Shown here in pieces: positions 8,479 through 17,545 of a stretch of DNA of 64,000 bases. Each line of letters starts with the position of its first letter. Positions within the stretch are counted from its first letter, which is position 1. The notes beneath the pieces are model-generated. The model made no database searches and had not been told where the DNA came from. It saw nothing but the letters and a program-made list of their open reading frames with translations. This DNA comes from CAVQFB01 sp963711675 (GTDB lineage: Bacteria > Acidobacteriota > Terriglobia > Terriglobales > Acidobacteriaceae), in contig CAVQFB010000011.1 in NCBI GenBank assembly GCA_963711675.1, forward strand, positions 558,001-622,000. The letters are read 5' to 3'. The translations under genes were made by a program, and so were the position numbers.

Positions 8479-8859
8479 TCACTTGGAGACCGCGCGCTGT
8501 TTGCGGATCGCGTCTAGGACAATCACACCAGAAATCGCAAAACATCCCACCGCGGCCAGGGCCATCAACTCGGTGAGTTGTGAGTCAAGTTTCAGCTTGT
8601 CGCCGAAAACCGCGATGAAAGCGCAGACAATCCCCAGCGCGTTCAGCCAGATTGGCGTCCTCACAGTATTGAGATCGTTGCGAAAATGAATCTGCAGGAG
8701 TAGCGCGGCGAGTCCTATCGCCGCCACGACCACCACCGCAAGCGGACTGAAGAACGCGCTCCGGCTGGTATAGAAGACAACCAACCCCAGCGGCGCGATC
8801 AGCAAAGCGGAAGCTATCACGGTCCAACGCCGAGCCGGCTTGTTGGCAGTTTCAGGCAA
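8479..8859 (-). CDS. Small integral membrane protein, unknown
   Basis: A 126-residue protein with four predicted membrane helices (IASALLIAPLGLVVFY, PLAVVVVAAIGLAALLL, IWLNALGIVCAFIAVF, ALAAVGCFAISGVIVL) and a basic C-terminus (RKQRAVSK). No family is recognised. It stands alone, between the PilZ-TonB gene and aldehyde dehydrogenase. Confidence 0.6.
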   Translation of the reverse strand: MPETANKPARRWTVIASALLIAPLGLVVFYTSRSAFFSPLAVVVVAAIGLAALLLQIHFRNDLNTVRTPIWLNALGIVCAFIAVFGDKLKLDSQLTELMALAAVGCFAISGVIVLDAIRKQRAVSK

Positions 8860-8993
8860 ACTGACCTCAGCGCTTTATTGTAGACGGAGTTATTCCCGGT
8901 CGGAAAGAATTGAACAACACGTTGTACCCGAACAAAAAACCAGCGCCCGGATCGTATAACTCCGGACGCTGGCGATAGCGTGCGAATCAAGGC

Positions 8994-10493
8994 TCAAATT
9001 GCGGTGCACACCGCCTTCACTTCGGTGTACATCTCAAGCGAATCGTGGCCCATTTCGCGGCCCCAGCCCGACTGCTTGTAGCCGCCGAACGGCAGAGCGG
9101 CGTCAAAGATGTTGTAGCAGTTCACCCATACCGTACCTGCGCGCAACTCGGATGCGAGCCGGTGGGCCTTGCCGATATCGCGCGTCCAGATGCCCGCGGC
9201 CAGGCCGTACACGGTGTCGTTGGCGCGGGGGATCAATTCTTCGGGATCCTTGAACGGAATTGCCGTCACTACTGGCCCGAAGATTTCTTCCTGCACGACC
9301 TTCATGTGGTCGTTGGTGTTCACGAGCACGGTGGGATCGACGAAATATCCCTTATCGCCGTGCCGGGTTCCGCCGACCACTGCCTGAGCACCCTCCGAGA
9401 AGCCTGACTCGAGATAATTGCAGACTCGATTCAGCTGCTCTTCGGAAACCAGCGGACCCATGTCAGTGGTTGAGTCTAGACCCGACCCGACGTGGATCTT
9501 CTTGGCCTGATCCGCCACGCCTTCCACGACCTTGTCGAAGATTCCCTGTTCGACGTAGAGGCGCGAACCAGCGCAGCAGCACTGTCCGTGATTGAAGAAG
9601 ATCGCGCTGGCCGAACCGGCGATGGCAGCGTCAACGTCCGAGTCTGCGAAAACTATGTTCGGAGACTTGCCACCCAGTTCGAGCGAAACTTTCTTCAGGT
9701 TCCCGGCAGCCGCCTGAAGAATAAGCTTCCCAACCTCAGTCGAGCCGGTGAATGCAATTTTGTCGACCCCAGGATGCGCCGCCAGCGCGGCTCCTGCGGT
9801 TTCGCCGTAACCCGGAACGATGTTGACCACGCCATCGGGAAAGCCTGCTTCCTGAATAAGCTCACCCAGGCGCAGAGAAGTGAGAGGCGTTTGCTCTGCC
9901 GGCTTCAGTACGACCGTGCATCCGGTGGCCAGCGCAGGTCCAAGTTTCCAGGCCGCCATCAATAAAGGGAAGTTCCACGGGATGATCTGCCCGACCACGC
10001 CCACCGGCTCACGCAGCGTATACGCAAGAAACTTCGCTCCCGGCGCGTACGGCACCGAAATCGGAATCGTGTTGCCCTCAATCTTCGTTGCCCAACCTGC
10101 CATGTAACGGAACAGATCGACGGCCAGCGGAACGTCGGCCACGCGAGCAATCTTCAGGGGCTTGCCGTTGTCGAGGGTTTCGAGTTTCGCGAACTCCTCG
10201 AGATTCTCTTCCAGCAAATCGGCCAGCTTCCAGATTAAGCGGCCGCGCTCCGAAGCTGTCATTCGCCGCCAGGGACCATTTTCGAAAGCAGCACGCGCAG
10301 ATTTCACCGCGCGATCGATATCTTCTTTATCGCCTTCCGCAATGCGAGCCAGCACTTCGCCGGTCGCCGGATTGTAGGTAGGAAACATTTTGCCGGAAAC
10401 GGCATCCACCCATTTGCCGTTGATGAGTATCTTGTGGGTTTTCGAAACAAAACTTGTGGCTTTATCTTCCGCGATGTTCAGAGCAGTTGCCAT
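8994..10493 (-). CDS. Aldehyde dehydrogenase (NAD(P)-dependent)
   Basis: A full-length 499-residue ALDH superfamily enzyme that oxidises aldehydes to carboxylates. It shows NAD-binding IIPWNFPLLMAAWKLGPAL and VLKPAEQTPL, FTGSTEVGK, the general base Glu in LELGGKSPNIVFAD and the catalytic Cys in FFNHGQCCCAGSRLYV. The C-terminal FGGYKQSGWGREMG is typical of the ALDH1/2-betaine aldehyde group. The exact substrate is not decidable. The frame is open up to 10580, but GAGGAGGA ends about six bases before ATG 10493 (MATALNIAED), so this start is used. It appears monocistronic. Confidence 0.93.
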   Translation of the reverse strand: MATALNIAEDKATSFVSKTHKILINGKWVDAVSGKMFPTYNPATGEVLARIAEGDKEDIDRAVKSARAAFENGPWRRMTASERGRLIWKLADLLEENLEEFAKLETLDNGKPLKIARVADVPLAVDLFRYMAGWATKIEGNTIPISVPYAPGAKFLAYTLREPVGVVGQIIPWNFPLLMAAWKLGPALATGCTVVLKPAEQTPLTSLRLGELIQEAGFPDGVVNIVPGYGETAGAALAAHPGVDKIAFTGSTEVGKLILQAAAGNLKKVSLELGGKSPNIVFADSDVDAAIAGSASAIFFNHGQCCCAGSRLYVEQGIFDKVVEGVADQAKKIHVGSGLDSTTDMGPLVSEEQLNRVCNYLESGFSEGAQAVVGGTRHGDKGYFVDPTVLVNTNDHMKVVQEEIFGPVVTAIPFKDPEELIPRANDTVYGLAAGIWTRDIGKAHRLASELRAGTVWVNCYNIFDAALPFGGYKQSGWGREMGHDSLEMYTEVKAVCTAI

Positions 10494-10707
10494 GTCATCC
10501 TCCTCGTCTGGGGCAGGTTGAATACAGTGGAGTGCGCACGAATCAACCGTGCTCGGTGGCGGGAGCTGATTGTAGTACATTTCCGGGTCCAGAAGTGCGG
10601 AATCAGAACGATTGCGCGGACTTCGGAAAAGAAATGTCGCTGGTTACAAATCGGTGAAATTAATCGAGGATGACTTTCTGTGCGCCGGGCACAGCGCCGC
10701 GAGAGCC

Positions 10708-10923
10708 TTAACCGAGTGGTGAGTCACTCATGCGAAAGCGAGTACGAACATGCTCCGAGAGCAGAGCAATCGCAGGGCGGTTGGCGACCGGATCGGCCTG
10801 TGCAAGATACTTCATCGCTTCCACCAGAATCCGCTGCCCGTCGACATATCGCGGATCCGATGTGCGTTCACGCTTCTTACGACCTAGGTCAGGAGGTACC
10901 GGGATAGTAAAAACTTTTGCCAT
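10708..10923 (-). CDS. Hypothetical small protein
   Basis: A 71-residue basic, soluble ORF beginning AKVFTIPVPPDLGRKKRERTSD with a mid-protein helix (GQRILVEAMKYLAQ). GGTGAG lies about seven bases before the ATG. No family is recognised. Composition is consistent with coding DNA, but no neighbour supports a function. Confidence 0.45.
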   Translation of the reverse strand: MAKVFTIPVPPDLGRKKRERTSDPRYVDGQRILVEAMKYLAQADPVANRPAIALLSEHVRTRFRMSDSPLG

Positions 10924-11006
10924 GAAATGTCACTCACCGGGGATCGGTGCCAGCAGTATATAGTCCCCGTGCCTAATTTTCAGCTTGATTCGCAACTCGT
11001 TCGACA

Positions 11007-11732
11007 TCAATTACTTGGCGACAAAATCTTGGTTTTACCACTGGTCTTCAACTTGAATACGCCGTCCGGAATTTTCTGGTTAACACGGATGTCGGAGTAT
11101 TTGGCCAGGCGGTAGTCTCCCCCCGGCTGGAAGAACTGCTGCTGCACGGAAATGCCTCGGGCTGGGTCAATCCACAGGACGATGCGTTCCACGTTGTTCC
11201 GAACTTTTTGTGACTTGGGGACAAGTTGGAGCTTGCTCGCATTGACCCCGGCGATCTGTTCGCTGCCCAAGGAGGATACGTCATAAGCCTTCAGCAGGTC
11301 GTGTCCGCTGCCTCCAAAGCCGAGAATGAGGAGGCTTTCCACGTCCGCGCGGTTCTTGGCGACGTTGTACTCCGTCACCCGATCCATGTTCGGCTCGTAT
11401 ACCGAGACTTTGCCCTCGCTGAAGAGGACGTACTTTTTCGGCTCGGTGATGTCGGCCGCCATCTGAACTTCTTTCCCTTGCCGCCTGTAGTAAATCTTGC
11501 CCTTCTGCGTGTCGGTGTCGTTCACGACTCTTTGATATTGATCCCACTCGAAGGTTGCTTCGGTGGCGCGGAAATTCTTCGCGGCCTCATCCATCTGGTT
11601 CAGAGTCTGCTCAAGTTGCGAATTGGATCCCGGCGACTTGGAGCCATCTTGCGCCTGCAGAACTGTGCCGGCATGCAGCAACACTAGTGCCAACATGATC
11701 GCGCTCATCCCGCATTGGCTTCCGGTCGACAA
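11007..11732 (-). CDS. LolA-like outer-membrane lipoprotein-sorting family protein
   Basis: A secreted protein with a signal peptide (SAIMLALVLLHAGTVLQAQ) and a LolA/LolB-like beta fold. Recognisable parts are GKIYYRRQGKEVQMAADI, KYVLFSEGKVSVYEPNMDRVTEYN and the C-terminal YSDIRVNQKIPDGVFKLK. Members bind lipids or lipoproteins in the periplasm. This one is a divergent DUF4292/LolA-like form often found as a single gene in Acidobacteriota. The frame extends to a TTG at 11762. A TTG at 11732 has AAGGAG eight bases before it and begins just ahead of the signal peptide, so it is preferred. It follows the gene at 11778-12152 closely and is probably the last gene of the serS operon. Confidence 0.75.
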   Translation of the reverse strand: MSTGSQCGMSAIMLALVLLHAGTVLQAQDGSKSPGSNSQLEQTLNQMDEAAKNFRATEATFEWDQYQRVVNDTDTQKGKIYYRRQGKEVQMAADITEPKKYVLFSEGKVSVYEPNMDRVTEYNVAKNRADVESLLILGFGGSGHDLLKAYDVSSLGSEQIAGVNASKLQLVPKSQKVRNNVERIVLWIDPARGISVQQQFFQPGGDYRLAKYSDIRVNQKIPDGVFKLKTSGKTKILSPSN

Positions 11733-11777
11733 CAGGCAAATCTCCTTCCCGCGAAGAAGCAACTTCGAGAAATCGCG

Positions 11778-12152
11778 TTACTCTCGCTGAACCCAGACTT
11801 TGTAGCTTTGCACCCGGCCTTTGCGATCGGTGACGGGCTCAACCTTGCTGATGCTCACCGCACCGGAGATCGGTTCAATGATCTTCTGCAGCTGGTCGCG
11901 GACTTCATTCGCATCTTTGCCGGTCACGGCCGAAGCTTCAACCTGGTAGATGAACCCTCCCTTGCTGTCCGGAGTCACCACCAGGCCGGTTGGATGCGGG
12001 GTACGCTCCACCGGTTTGTCGTTGAAATTTACCCAGTAAGGGGAAAGAAACACGAACAGAAGAATGAGCGTGACCATCACATCGTAATGAAGGGTGCCAC
12101 GCTCGTACGACCACAGAATGTAGCCGCGGATTGTGCGCCACACGGCGTTCAT
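11778..12152 (-). CDS. Single-pass membrane protein, unknown
   Basis: About 124 residues: a short cytoplasmic N-terminus (NAVWRTIRGYILWSYERG), one helix (VMVTLILLFVFLSPYWV) and a periplasmic domain of about 80 residues with VTGKDANEVRDQLQKIIEPISG. No named family is recognised. The frame is open to 12263, but the extra N-terminal 37 residues look non-coding, so the Met at 12152 is chosen despite lacking a clear ribosome-binding site. It lies between serS and the LolA-like gene on the same strand with short gaps, which suggests one transcript with envelope-related cargo. Confidence 0.65.
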   Translation of the reverse strand: MNAVWRTIRGYILWSYERGTLHYDVMVTLILLFVFLSPYWVNFNDKPVERTPHPTGLVVTPDSKGGFIYQVEASAVTGKDANEVRDQLQKIIEPISGAVSISKVEPVTDRKGRVQSYKVWVQRE

Positions 12153-12283
12153 GGGCAAGGAAGGCGGAACGGCTGCGGACGGAACGACTTCGGCTCTCGG
12201 CAAGTGTAGTGTCAACTCCTTCGCTTGGCAACGAAACTCTTGACGGCGCGGCGCTACGGGCACACGGCCTCATTAGATGCCGG

Positions 12284-13576
12284 CTATAGCTTCCTGGGCG
12301 TGATCTTGTCGGCACCCATGTACGGACGCAGCACTTCTGGTATGACGACGCTTCCATCGGCTTGCTGGTAGTTTTCCATGATCGCCAGCCAGGTGCGGCC
12401 GATGGCCAACCCGCTGCCGTTCAGCGTGTGGACGAACTCAGTCTTGTTCTTGCCCTCCTGGCGATACCGGATGTTCGCGCGGCGCGCCTGATACGCCTCG
12501 AAGTTTGAGCATGACGAAATCTCGCGGAACAGTTGCTGCCCCGGCAGCCAGACTTCAATGTCGTAAGTTTTCGCGGAGGACGGCCCCATATCGCCGGTGC
12601 ACAGCGTCACGGTGCGATAGTGCAGGCCGAGTTTCTGCAACACCGTCTCCGCGTTGTGCGTCAGCTTTTCCAGTTCGTCGTAGGAGTTGTCGGGGTGAGC
12701 AAACTTCACCAGCTCGACCTTCTGAAACTGGTGCTGGCGGATCAGACCGCGCACGTCCTTGCCATACGAACCGGCCTCGCTGCGAAAGCAAGGCGTGTAG
12801 GCAGTCAGGCAAATGGGTAGCCGGGCGCCCTCGAGCACCTCGTCGCGATAGAGATTAGTGACCGGAACTTCCGCTGTCGGAATCAGCCAGAGATCGCGGT
12901 CTCCATGCGGCACGCGAAAAAGATCGGCGGCAAATTTCGGGAGCTGTCCGGTGCCGTACATCGAATCGGAATTCACCAGATAAGGGGGGAGAACTTCGGT
13001 ATAGCCATGCTCGCGCGTGTGCAGGTCCAGCATGAAATTCGCCAATGCACGTTCGAGTTTCGCACCCAGATCCCAATACACCGCAAAGCGCGCTCCCGTA
13101 AGCTTCACCGCGCGTTCGAAGTCGAGCACACCCAGTTGCTCGCCGAGTTCCCAGTGGGGCTTGGGAGCGAAATCGAACTTGGGTGCGGTTCCCCAGCGGC
13201 GCACTTCGACGTTGTCCTCCGCGGACTTGCCCACCGGCACGCTGCTATGCGGCAGATTAGGGATACCGGCAAGGAGCTGGCGAAGCCGCGTCTCGTAGTC
13301 TTCGGCAGCTTTCTCACTTTCCTGAATTTTTTCGCGGAAACCCTTGGTCTCAGCGACCAGCTCGGTGGCATCCTGCCCGCTCTTCTTTAACTTGGCGATC
13401 TCTTCCGATGCGCGATTACGTCGCGCCTTGAGCGTTTCGGCCTCGGTGATGGCCTGGCGGCGCTGCGTGTCGATGGCACCGAAGTCCTTGAGCACATCGG
13501 CAGGGTCCAGCCCTCGCTGGCGAAGCTTCTCCTCCACCAGGGGCAGGTTGTCACGGACAAAGTTAAGATCAAGCAT
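12284..13576 (-). CDS. serS: Seryl-tRNA synthetase
   Basis: A 430-residue class II synthetase that charges tRNA-Ser (and tRNA-Sec) with serine. The N-terminal long coiled-coil arm that contacts the tRNA variable loop spans about residues 30-105. Class II motif 2 appears as CFRSEAGSYGKDVRGLIRQHQF, and motif 3 as GSGLAIGRTWLAIMENYQQ. Length and N-terminal MLDLNFVRDN match the family. It is followed on the same strand by two envelope genes. Confidence 0.97.
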   Translation of the reverse strand: MLDLNFVRDNLPLVEEKLRQRGLDPADVLKDFGAIDTQRRQAITEAETLKARRNRASEEIAKLKKSGQDATELVAETKGFREKIQESEKAAEDYETRLRQLLAGIPNLPHSSVPVGKSAEDNVEVRRWGTAPKFDFAPKPHWELGEQLGVLDFERAVKLTGARFAVYWDLGAKLERALANFMLDLHTREHGYTEVLPPYLVNSDSMYGTGQLPKFAADLFRVPHGDRDLWLIPTAEVPVTNLYRDEVLEGARLPICLTAYTPCFRSEAGSYGKDVRGLIRQHQFQKVELVKFAHPDNSYDELEKLTHNAETVLQKLGLHYRTVTLCTGDMGPSSAKTYDIEVWLPGQQLFREISSCSNFEAYQARRANIRYRQEGKNKTEFVHTLNGSGLAIGRTWLAIMENYQQADGSVVIPEVLRPYMGADKITPRKL

Positions 13577-13668
13577 GGAAACTTATAACTTTACCGGAAA
13601 AGGCGCAGGGAATGCACAACTGGAGCATCCAACGGTGTTTTCTGGGATTGGAGGGTGCGAAATCGGGA

Positions 13669-14121
13669 CTATTTTCCGGGGGATGCTTGCCCGGTGGGTG
13701 ACAGCGATCGCAAATAGCGCGCGACCGCGGTCGCATCCTCCTTGTTCAGTTTATAACCTGGCATAGGCGGCCGGGGTGGCAGATCGTTGTAGGCCTTGCC
13801 GGTCATCAGGAACTTGATCGCATCACTTTCCTCCCAGCCGCGCAGCCCAGCGATGTTCGGAGCCTTGTCGGCCCAGGGCATCGAGACCGTCGGTTTGAAG
13901 GCTAGAGGTGCACCCCGCAGAGTTTGAGCGGCAATGGGCTCGCCTTTATCGTCATGCGGCGTGTGGCAATCGCCGCACAACGCCACTTGCTCGACTATAT
14001 ATTTTCCGCGAGCGACTTCTGCCAGGGACGGTCCCGCAGCGTTTGCCGAACCTGGCCCCAGCAAACCGGTACCGACCATCATCAGAAACAACAGTCCGCA
14101 CAAGCATGCCCGGGATTTCAT
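13669..14121 (-). CDS. Secreted c-type cytochrome, single haem
   Basis: About 150 residues with a signal peptide ending near SANA and one haem-binding CxxCH (CGDCH) at about residue 50. A distal Met candidate lies in PPMPGYKLNKED. This is the layout of small class I diheme-subunit-like cytochromes that carry electrons in the periplasm. GGAGGTG lies six bases before ATG 14121. The upstream in-frame GTG overlaps the ribosome-binding site, so it is rejected as the start. The redox partner cannot be told from its neighbours (serS and a phosphatase). Confidence 0.88.
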   Translation of the reverse strand: MKSRACLCGLLFLMMVGTGLLGPGSANAAGPSLAEVARGKYIVEQVALCGDCHTPHDDKGEPIAAQTLRGAPLAFKPTVSMPWADKAPNIAGLRGWEESDAIKFLMTGKAYNDLPPRPPMPGYKLNKEDATAVARYLRSLSPTGQASPGK

Positions 14122-14245
14122 GCAGTTCACCTCCGACAGGGTCGATTAAATTTTCGACAGGATATTACAGTCAGGAGCCGTCCGTCTCGATTCCCCGACA
14201 CGATCTTTTGGCATGCGGCGTCACCTGCTTGTAAACTACACCGCG

Positions 14246-15946
14246 ATGAGATTTCCCCTGCGGAGATGCCTTCTGCTGCTCCTGCTCGCCAGTGTTGCGG
14301 CCAGCAGCTTCGGTTCCACCTACAACGCGCGCCCGAAGTTGGTCGTGATCATCGTGATCGATCAGTTCCGGGGCGACTATCTCGAGCGATACCGCGATCA
14401 GTTCGGCGAGGGCGGCTTTCGTCTGCTGCTTGACCATGGAGCCTATTTCACCGACTGCAACTATGACTACGCCAACACCCGCACGGCCCCCGGCCACGCT
14501 ACTTTGTTCTCGGGGGCATATAGCGACGGTCACGGGATTATCGCCAACGAATGGTGGGACCCGCAGAAGAAGAAGATGGTCACCTCGGTTCAGGATGATG
14601 GCACCACCGTCGTCGGCGTAACCAGCACGGGGCCGGGATCTTCGCCTCATAATCTGCTCGCCGACACTCTAGGTGACGAACTCAAGCTGGCCAGCCAGGG
14701 CAAAGCACGGGTCTTCGGCGTCGCGCTGAAAGATCGAGCCGCGGTGCTGCCGGCGGGTTTCGCGGGTGACGGCGCTTATTGGATCGATCCGAAAACCGGA
14801 GCCTGGATAACTTCGACTTACTATCGCCGAGAGCTGCCCAAGTGGGTGGCGGATTTCAACTCCGGCCGTATCGAAAAATACTGGAACCAGGAATGGAAGG
14901 ACGCGAACGGCAAAGTGCTGCGCAGCACCGCGCCGCGCAAGAACAAGAACGGCGAGCCCGCGACGTTTTACGAAGTTGTCGGTTCGACGCCTTTGGCTAA
15001 CGACTACGAATTCGACTTCGCCCGCGAGTTGGCCGAAAACGAAAAGTTAGGCAGCGGGCCCGCGACCGACTTGCTCGTCGTCAGCCTGTCTGCGAATGAC
15101 ATCCTGGGCCATCAAGTCGGGCCAGACTCGCCGGAGATGCAGGCCATGGTTCTGGCGACTGACAAGCAACTGGCCGACTTCTTCACCTTCGTGGGCCATC
15201 AAGTGGGCGGCCTCGCCAATGTGTGGCTGGCGCTTTCCGCGGATCACGGCGTTGCTCCCTTGCCCGGCGTCGCGAGCGCGCTACACATTCCTGCGGAAGG
15301 TTTCGGGAACGAAAAGCTGCGCGCGCAGATTAACTCCGCACTGAGCGCCAAGCTTTCCTCCGGACGCTCTGTCGAATTTGTGAAGGCTCTGGATTATCCC
15401 GTAGCCTGGCTCGACCAGGATGCTTTTGCGACTTTGAAGATTTCAGAAGAAGCTGCGGAGCGCAGCGTGGGCGAAGCGATGGAGCAGGTGGGCCTGCGCG
15501 GCTACTTCACCCGCATACAGCTGGCGAAGGGTGCGGTGCCCGTCTCCGAACTAGGGCAGAAGTACATGCACAGCTATTCGCCACTGGGGGGATGGTACGT
15601 TCTCGGAGTGCCCGCTCCCTACACCATTGGAGCGGCGAGCGGCACCGACCATTCTTCTCCGTACACCTACGACACGCACGTCCCGCTGGCGTTCTACGGA
15701 ATTCCCTTCCAGCCCGGAACCTACCGTACTCACTCTGAGCCCGTGGACATGGCGGTGACCTTCGCTTCGCTTCTCGGCATCAATGCGCCGACACATGCCA
15801 TCGGCCGGGTGTTGGTCGAAGCTCTCGTCGCCACCCATCGCGCAGACCGTTCGGCCTCTCCCCCGGCACAGACGATCCCACCCAGGAAGCATCCGGATCA
15901 AATACGCCCTGTCTCTGTGGTGGCGACCCAAGGGAGCCAACGATGA
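14246..15946 (+). CDS. Secreted alkaline phosphatase family protein (PafA-like phosphodiesterase/phosphatase)
   Basis: About 566 residues with a signal peptide (RFPLRRCLLLLLLASVAASS). The alkaline phosphatase superfamily core shows metal-binding VIIVIDQFRGDY, a nucleophile region TRTAPGHATLFSG (probable Thr nucleophile), LSADHGVAPLPG, and a late metal His in SGTDHSSPYTYDTHVPL. Such enzymes hydrolyse phosphate monoesters or diesters in the periplasm, probably for phosphate scavenging. The ATG at 14246 starts at the signal peptide. An earlier ATG at 14213 has no better ribosome-binding site. Its stop overlaps the pyrD start by four bases, so the two are translationally coupled. Confidence 0.88.
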   Translation: MRFPLRRCLLLLLLASVAASSFGSTYNARPKLVVIIVIDQFRGDYLERYRDQFGEGGFRLLLDHGAYFTDCNYDYANTRTAPGHATLFSGAYSDGHGIIANEWWDPQKKKMVTSVQDDGTTVVGVTSTGPGSSPHNLLADTLGDELKLASQGKARVFGVALKDRAAVLPAGFAGDGAYWIDPKTGAWITSTYYRRELPKWVADFNSGRIEKYWNQEWKDANGKVLRSTAPRKNKNGEPATFYEVVGSTPLANDYEFDFARELAENEKLGSGPATDLLVVSLSANDILGHQVGPDSPEMQAMVLATDKQLADFFTFVGHQVGGLANVWLALSADHGVAPLPGVASALHIPAEGFGNEKLRAQINSALSAKLSSGRSVEFVKALDYPVAWLDQDAFATLKISEEAAERSVGEAMEQVGLRGYFTRIQLAKGAVPVSELGQKYMHSYSPLGGWYVLGVPAPYTIGAASGTDHSSPYTYDTHVPLAFYGIPFQPGTYRTHSEPVDMAVTFASLLGINAPTHAIGRVLVEALVATHRADRSASPPAQTIPPRKHPDQIRPVSVVATQGSQR

Positions 15947-16887
15947 CTCCTTCCACCGTTTCATCTGGCAAGCCCGATCTGTCCGTCAGCTTCGCCGGCA
16001 TTCAGCTGCGCAATCCGATCATCGCGGCCAGCGGCACCTTCGGCTACGGAGTGGAGTTCGAAGATGTGGTTCATCTCGACCGGCTGGGCGGCATCGTGGT
16101 GAAGGGTCTATCGAAAGAGCCCATGGCGGGCAATCCCCCTCCGCGTCTCTATGAAACTGCTGCCGGCATGCTGAACGCCATCGGCCTGCAGAACATTGGC
16201 GCCCGCGCCTTCCTCGAAGAGAAGCTTCCCGCGCTGCGCAAGAAGAAAGAGGTGGTGGTCTTCGCCAACGTTTTCGGCTACACCCGCGCCGACTACGAAC
16301 TGACCATCGAAATTCTCAACGACGGCGAAGGCATCGCGGGATACGAACTCAATGTCTCTTGCCCCAACACGCAACATGGCGGCCTCCAGTTTGGCAGCGA
16401 TGCCCGGCTGCTCGACGAAGTGGTCAGTTCCGCCCGCCGCCATACCAGCCGTCCCTTGATCGTCAAGCTCTCACCCAACGTGACCAACATCGCGCAGATG
16501 GCGCGCGTGGCTGAGGATGCCGGAGCAGACGCCATTTCCCTTATCAACACCTTCGTCGCGATGGCGATCGACGTCGAAACCCGCAAGCCGCGAATCGCCA
16601 ACGTAACCGCGGGCCTTTCCGGGCCGGCCATCAAGCCCATTGCGGTGCGCATGGTTTACGACGCGGCACAGTCTGTCAAGATTCCCGTCATTGGCATGGG
16701 AGGGATTTCGACTGCCGAGGATATTCTGGAGTTCATGCTGGCCGGCGCCAGAGCGGTACAGATCGGCACCGCCAGCTACTGGGATCCGCGAGCCACCGAA
16801 AAAATCGCCGATGAGCTGGAGGTGTATTGTATCGATCACAAGATTGCAAAGATTGCGACGCTCACCGGCGGGATGCTCGCGGAGTAG
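15943..16887 (+). CDS. pyrD: Dihydroorotate dehydrogenase, class 1B catalytic subunit
   Basis: A 314-residue class 1 DHODH that oxidises dihydroorotate to orotate with FMN. ASGTFGYGVEF is at the N-terminus. The catalytic base is the Cys in ELNVSCPNTQHGG, the 1B hallmark, whereas class 2 enzymes use Ser. FMN phosphate is bound by IGMGGISTAEDILEFMLAGA. Class 1B enzymes normally pair with the iron-sulfur subunit PyrK for NAD reduction, and pyrK is not in this window. It overlaps the upstream phosphatase gene (ATGA), an unexpected partner for pyrimidine synthesis. Confidence 0.95.
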   Translation: MTPSTVSSGKPDLSVSFAGIQLRNPIIAASGTFGYGVEFEDVVHLDRLGGIVVKGLSKEPMAGNPPPRLYETAAGMLNAIGLQNIGARAFLEEKLPALRKKKEVVVFANVFGYTRADYELTIEILNDGEGIAGYELNVSCPNTQHGGLQFGSDARLLDEVVSSARRHTSRPLIVKLSPNVTNIAQMARVAEDAGADAISLINTFVAMAIDVETRKPRIANVTAGLSGPAIKPIAVRMVYDAAQSVKIPVIGMGGISTAEDILEFMLAGARAVQIGTASYWDPRATEKIADELEVYCIDHKIAKIATLTGGMLAE

Positions 16888-16944
16888 GGACCGATCACAC
16901 GACCCGGATTGTATGCGTGGCCAACCGTTTTCGACTCAGGCTCG

Positions 16945-17373
16945 CTACCTCGCCCACGCGCCAATGATGGCTCCCATCGCCAGGTAGCACACCAGCTGAT
17001 ATCCAGTGTTGATCAGAAACAGTTTGATGGGCTTCTTGCCGAAAAGAGTGTCCGTGAGCTGCACTGTCGCCACAAATCCCAGCCACACCGCGAATGCAAC
17101 CTTCAGGCCGTAGAGTGCGGTGTTGATGGTCAGCCCGTCGATCACTTTGCCCAGCACAAAAGCCGAGAGCAGGCTGGCCAGCATGGCGATGCCATAGAGC
17201 GGGCCCGCGCTTTTCTGCATTTCTGCGATCTTGGCTTTGTCGTCGGGATCGTAGCCCATGGCGATCATCCACGGACGCGCGAAGAGAACCGGCGAGTACC
17301 AGAGGAATCCAACCACCATGGTTGCTATTGCGGCGACCAGGACCGACCACAAGTTGACGCCCATGAACTCCAT
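16945..17373 (-). CDS. DUF1761 family integral membrane protein
   Basis: A 142-residue protein with four predicted helices. It carries the DUF1761 pattern: VLVAAIATMVVGFLWYSPVLFARPW, then FVATVQLTDTLFGKKPIKLFLIN and YQLVCYLAMGAIIGAW. The function of the family is unknown. GGGAGG lies seven bases before ATG 17373. It is monocistronic and converges on pyrD. Confidence 0.85.
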   Translation of the reverse strand: MEFMGVNLWSVLVAAIATMVVGFLWYSPVLFARPWMIAMGYDPDDKAKIAEMQKSAGPLYGIAMLASLLSAFVLGKVIDGLTINTALYGLKVAFAVWLGFVATVQLTDTLFGKKPIKLFLINTGYQLVCYLAMGAIIGAWAR

Positions 17374-17545
17374 CGGCTTGCCTCCCTAGGAAAGTGAAAC
17401 CGGGCCTTATCGTAAGCGGAAACCTGCGCGATGGGACATTGAAATTTGGATTGTCCGCTTCCCTGAATCGCTTGCGCTATCATGGCAACCTGCTTTTCCG
17501 CAGATCCATAGAACGTGCGGGGAACCTAAGAACGAGGGCCCTCCT

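Noticed and set aside
15551..16001. Minus-strand ORFs opposite the phosphatase-pyrD junction
   Set aside because: They are antisense shadows of two well-supported genes with strong family motifs.
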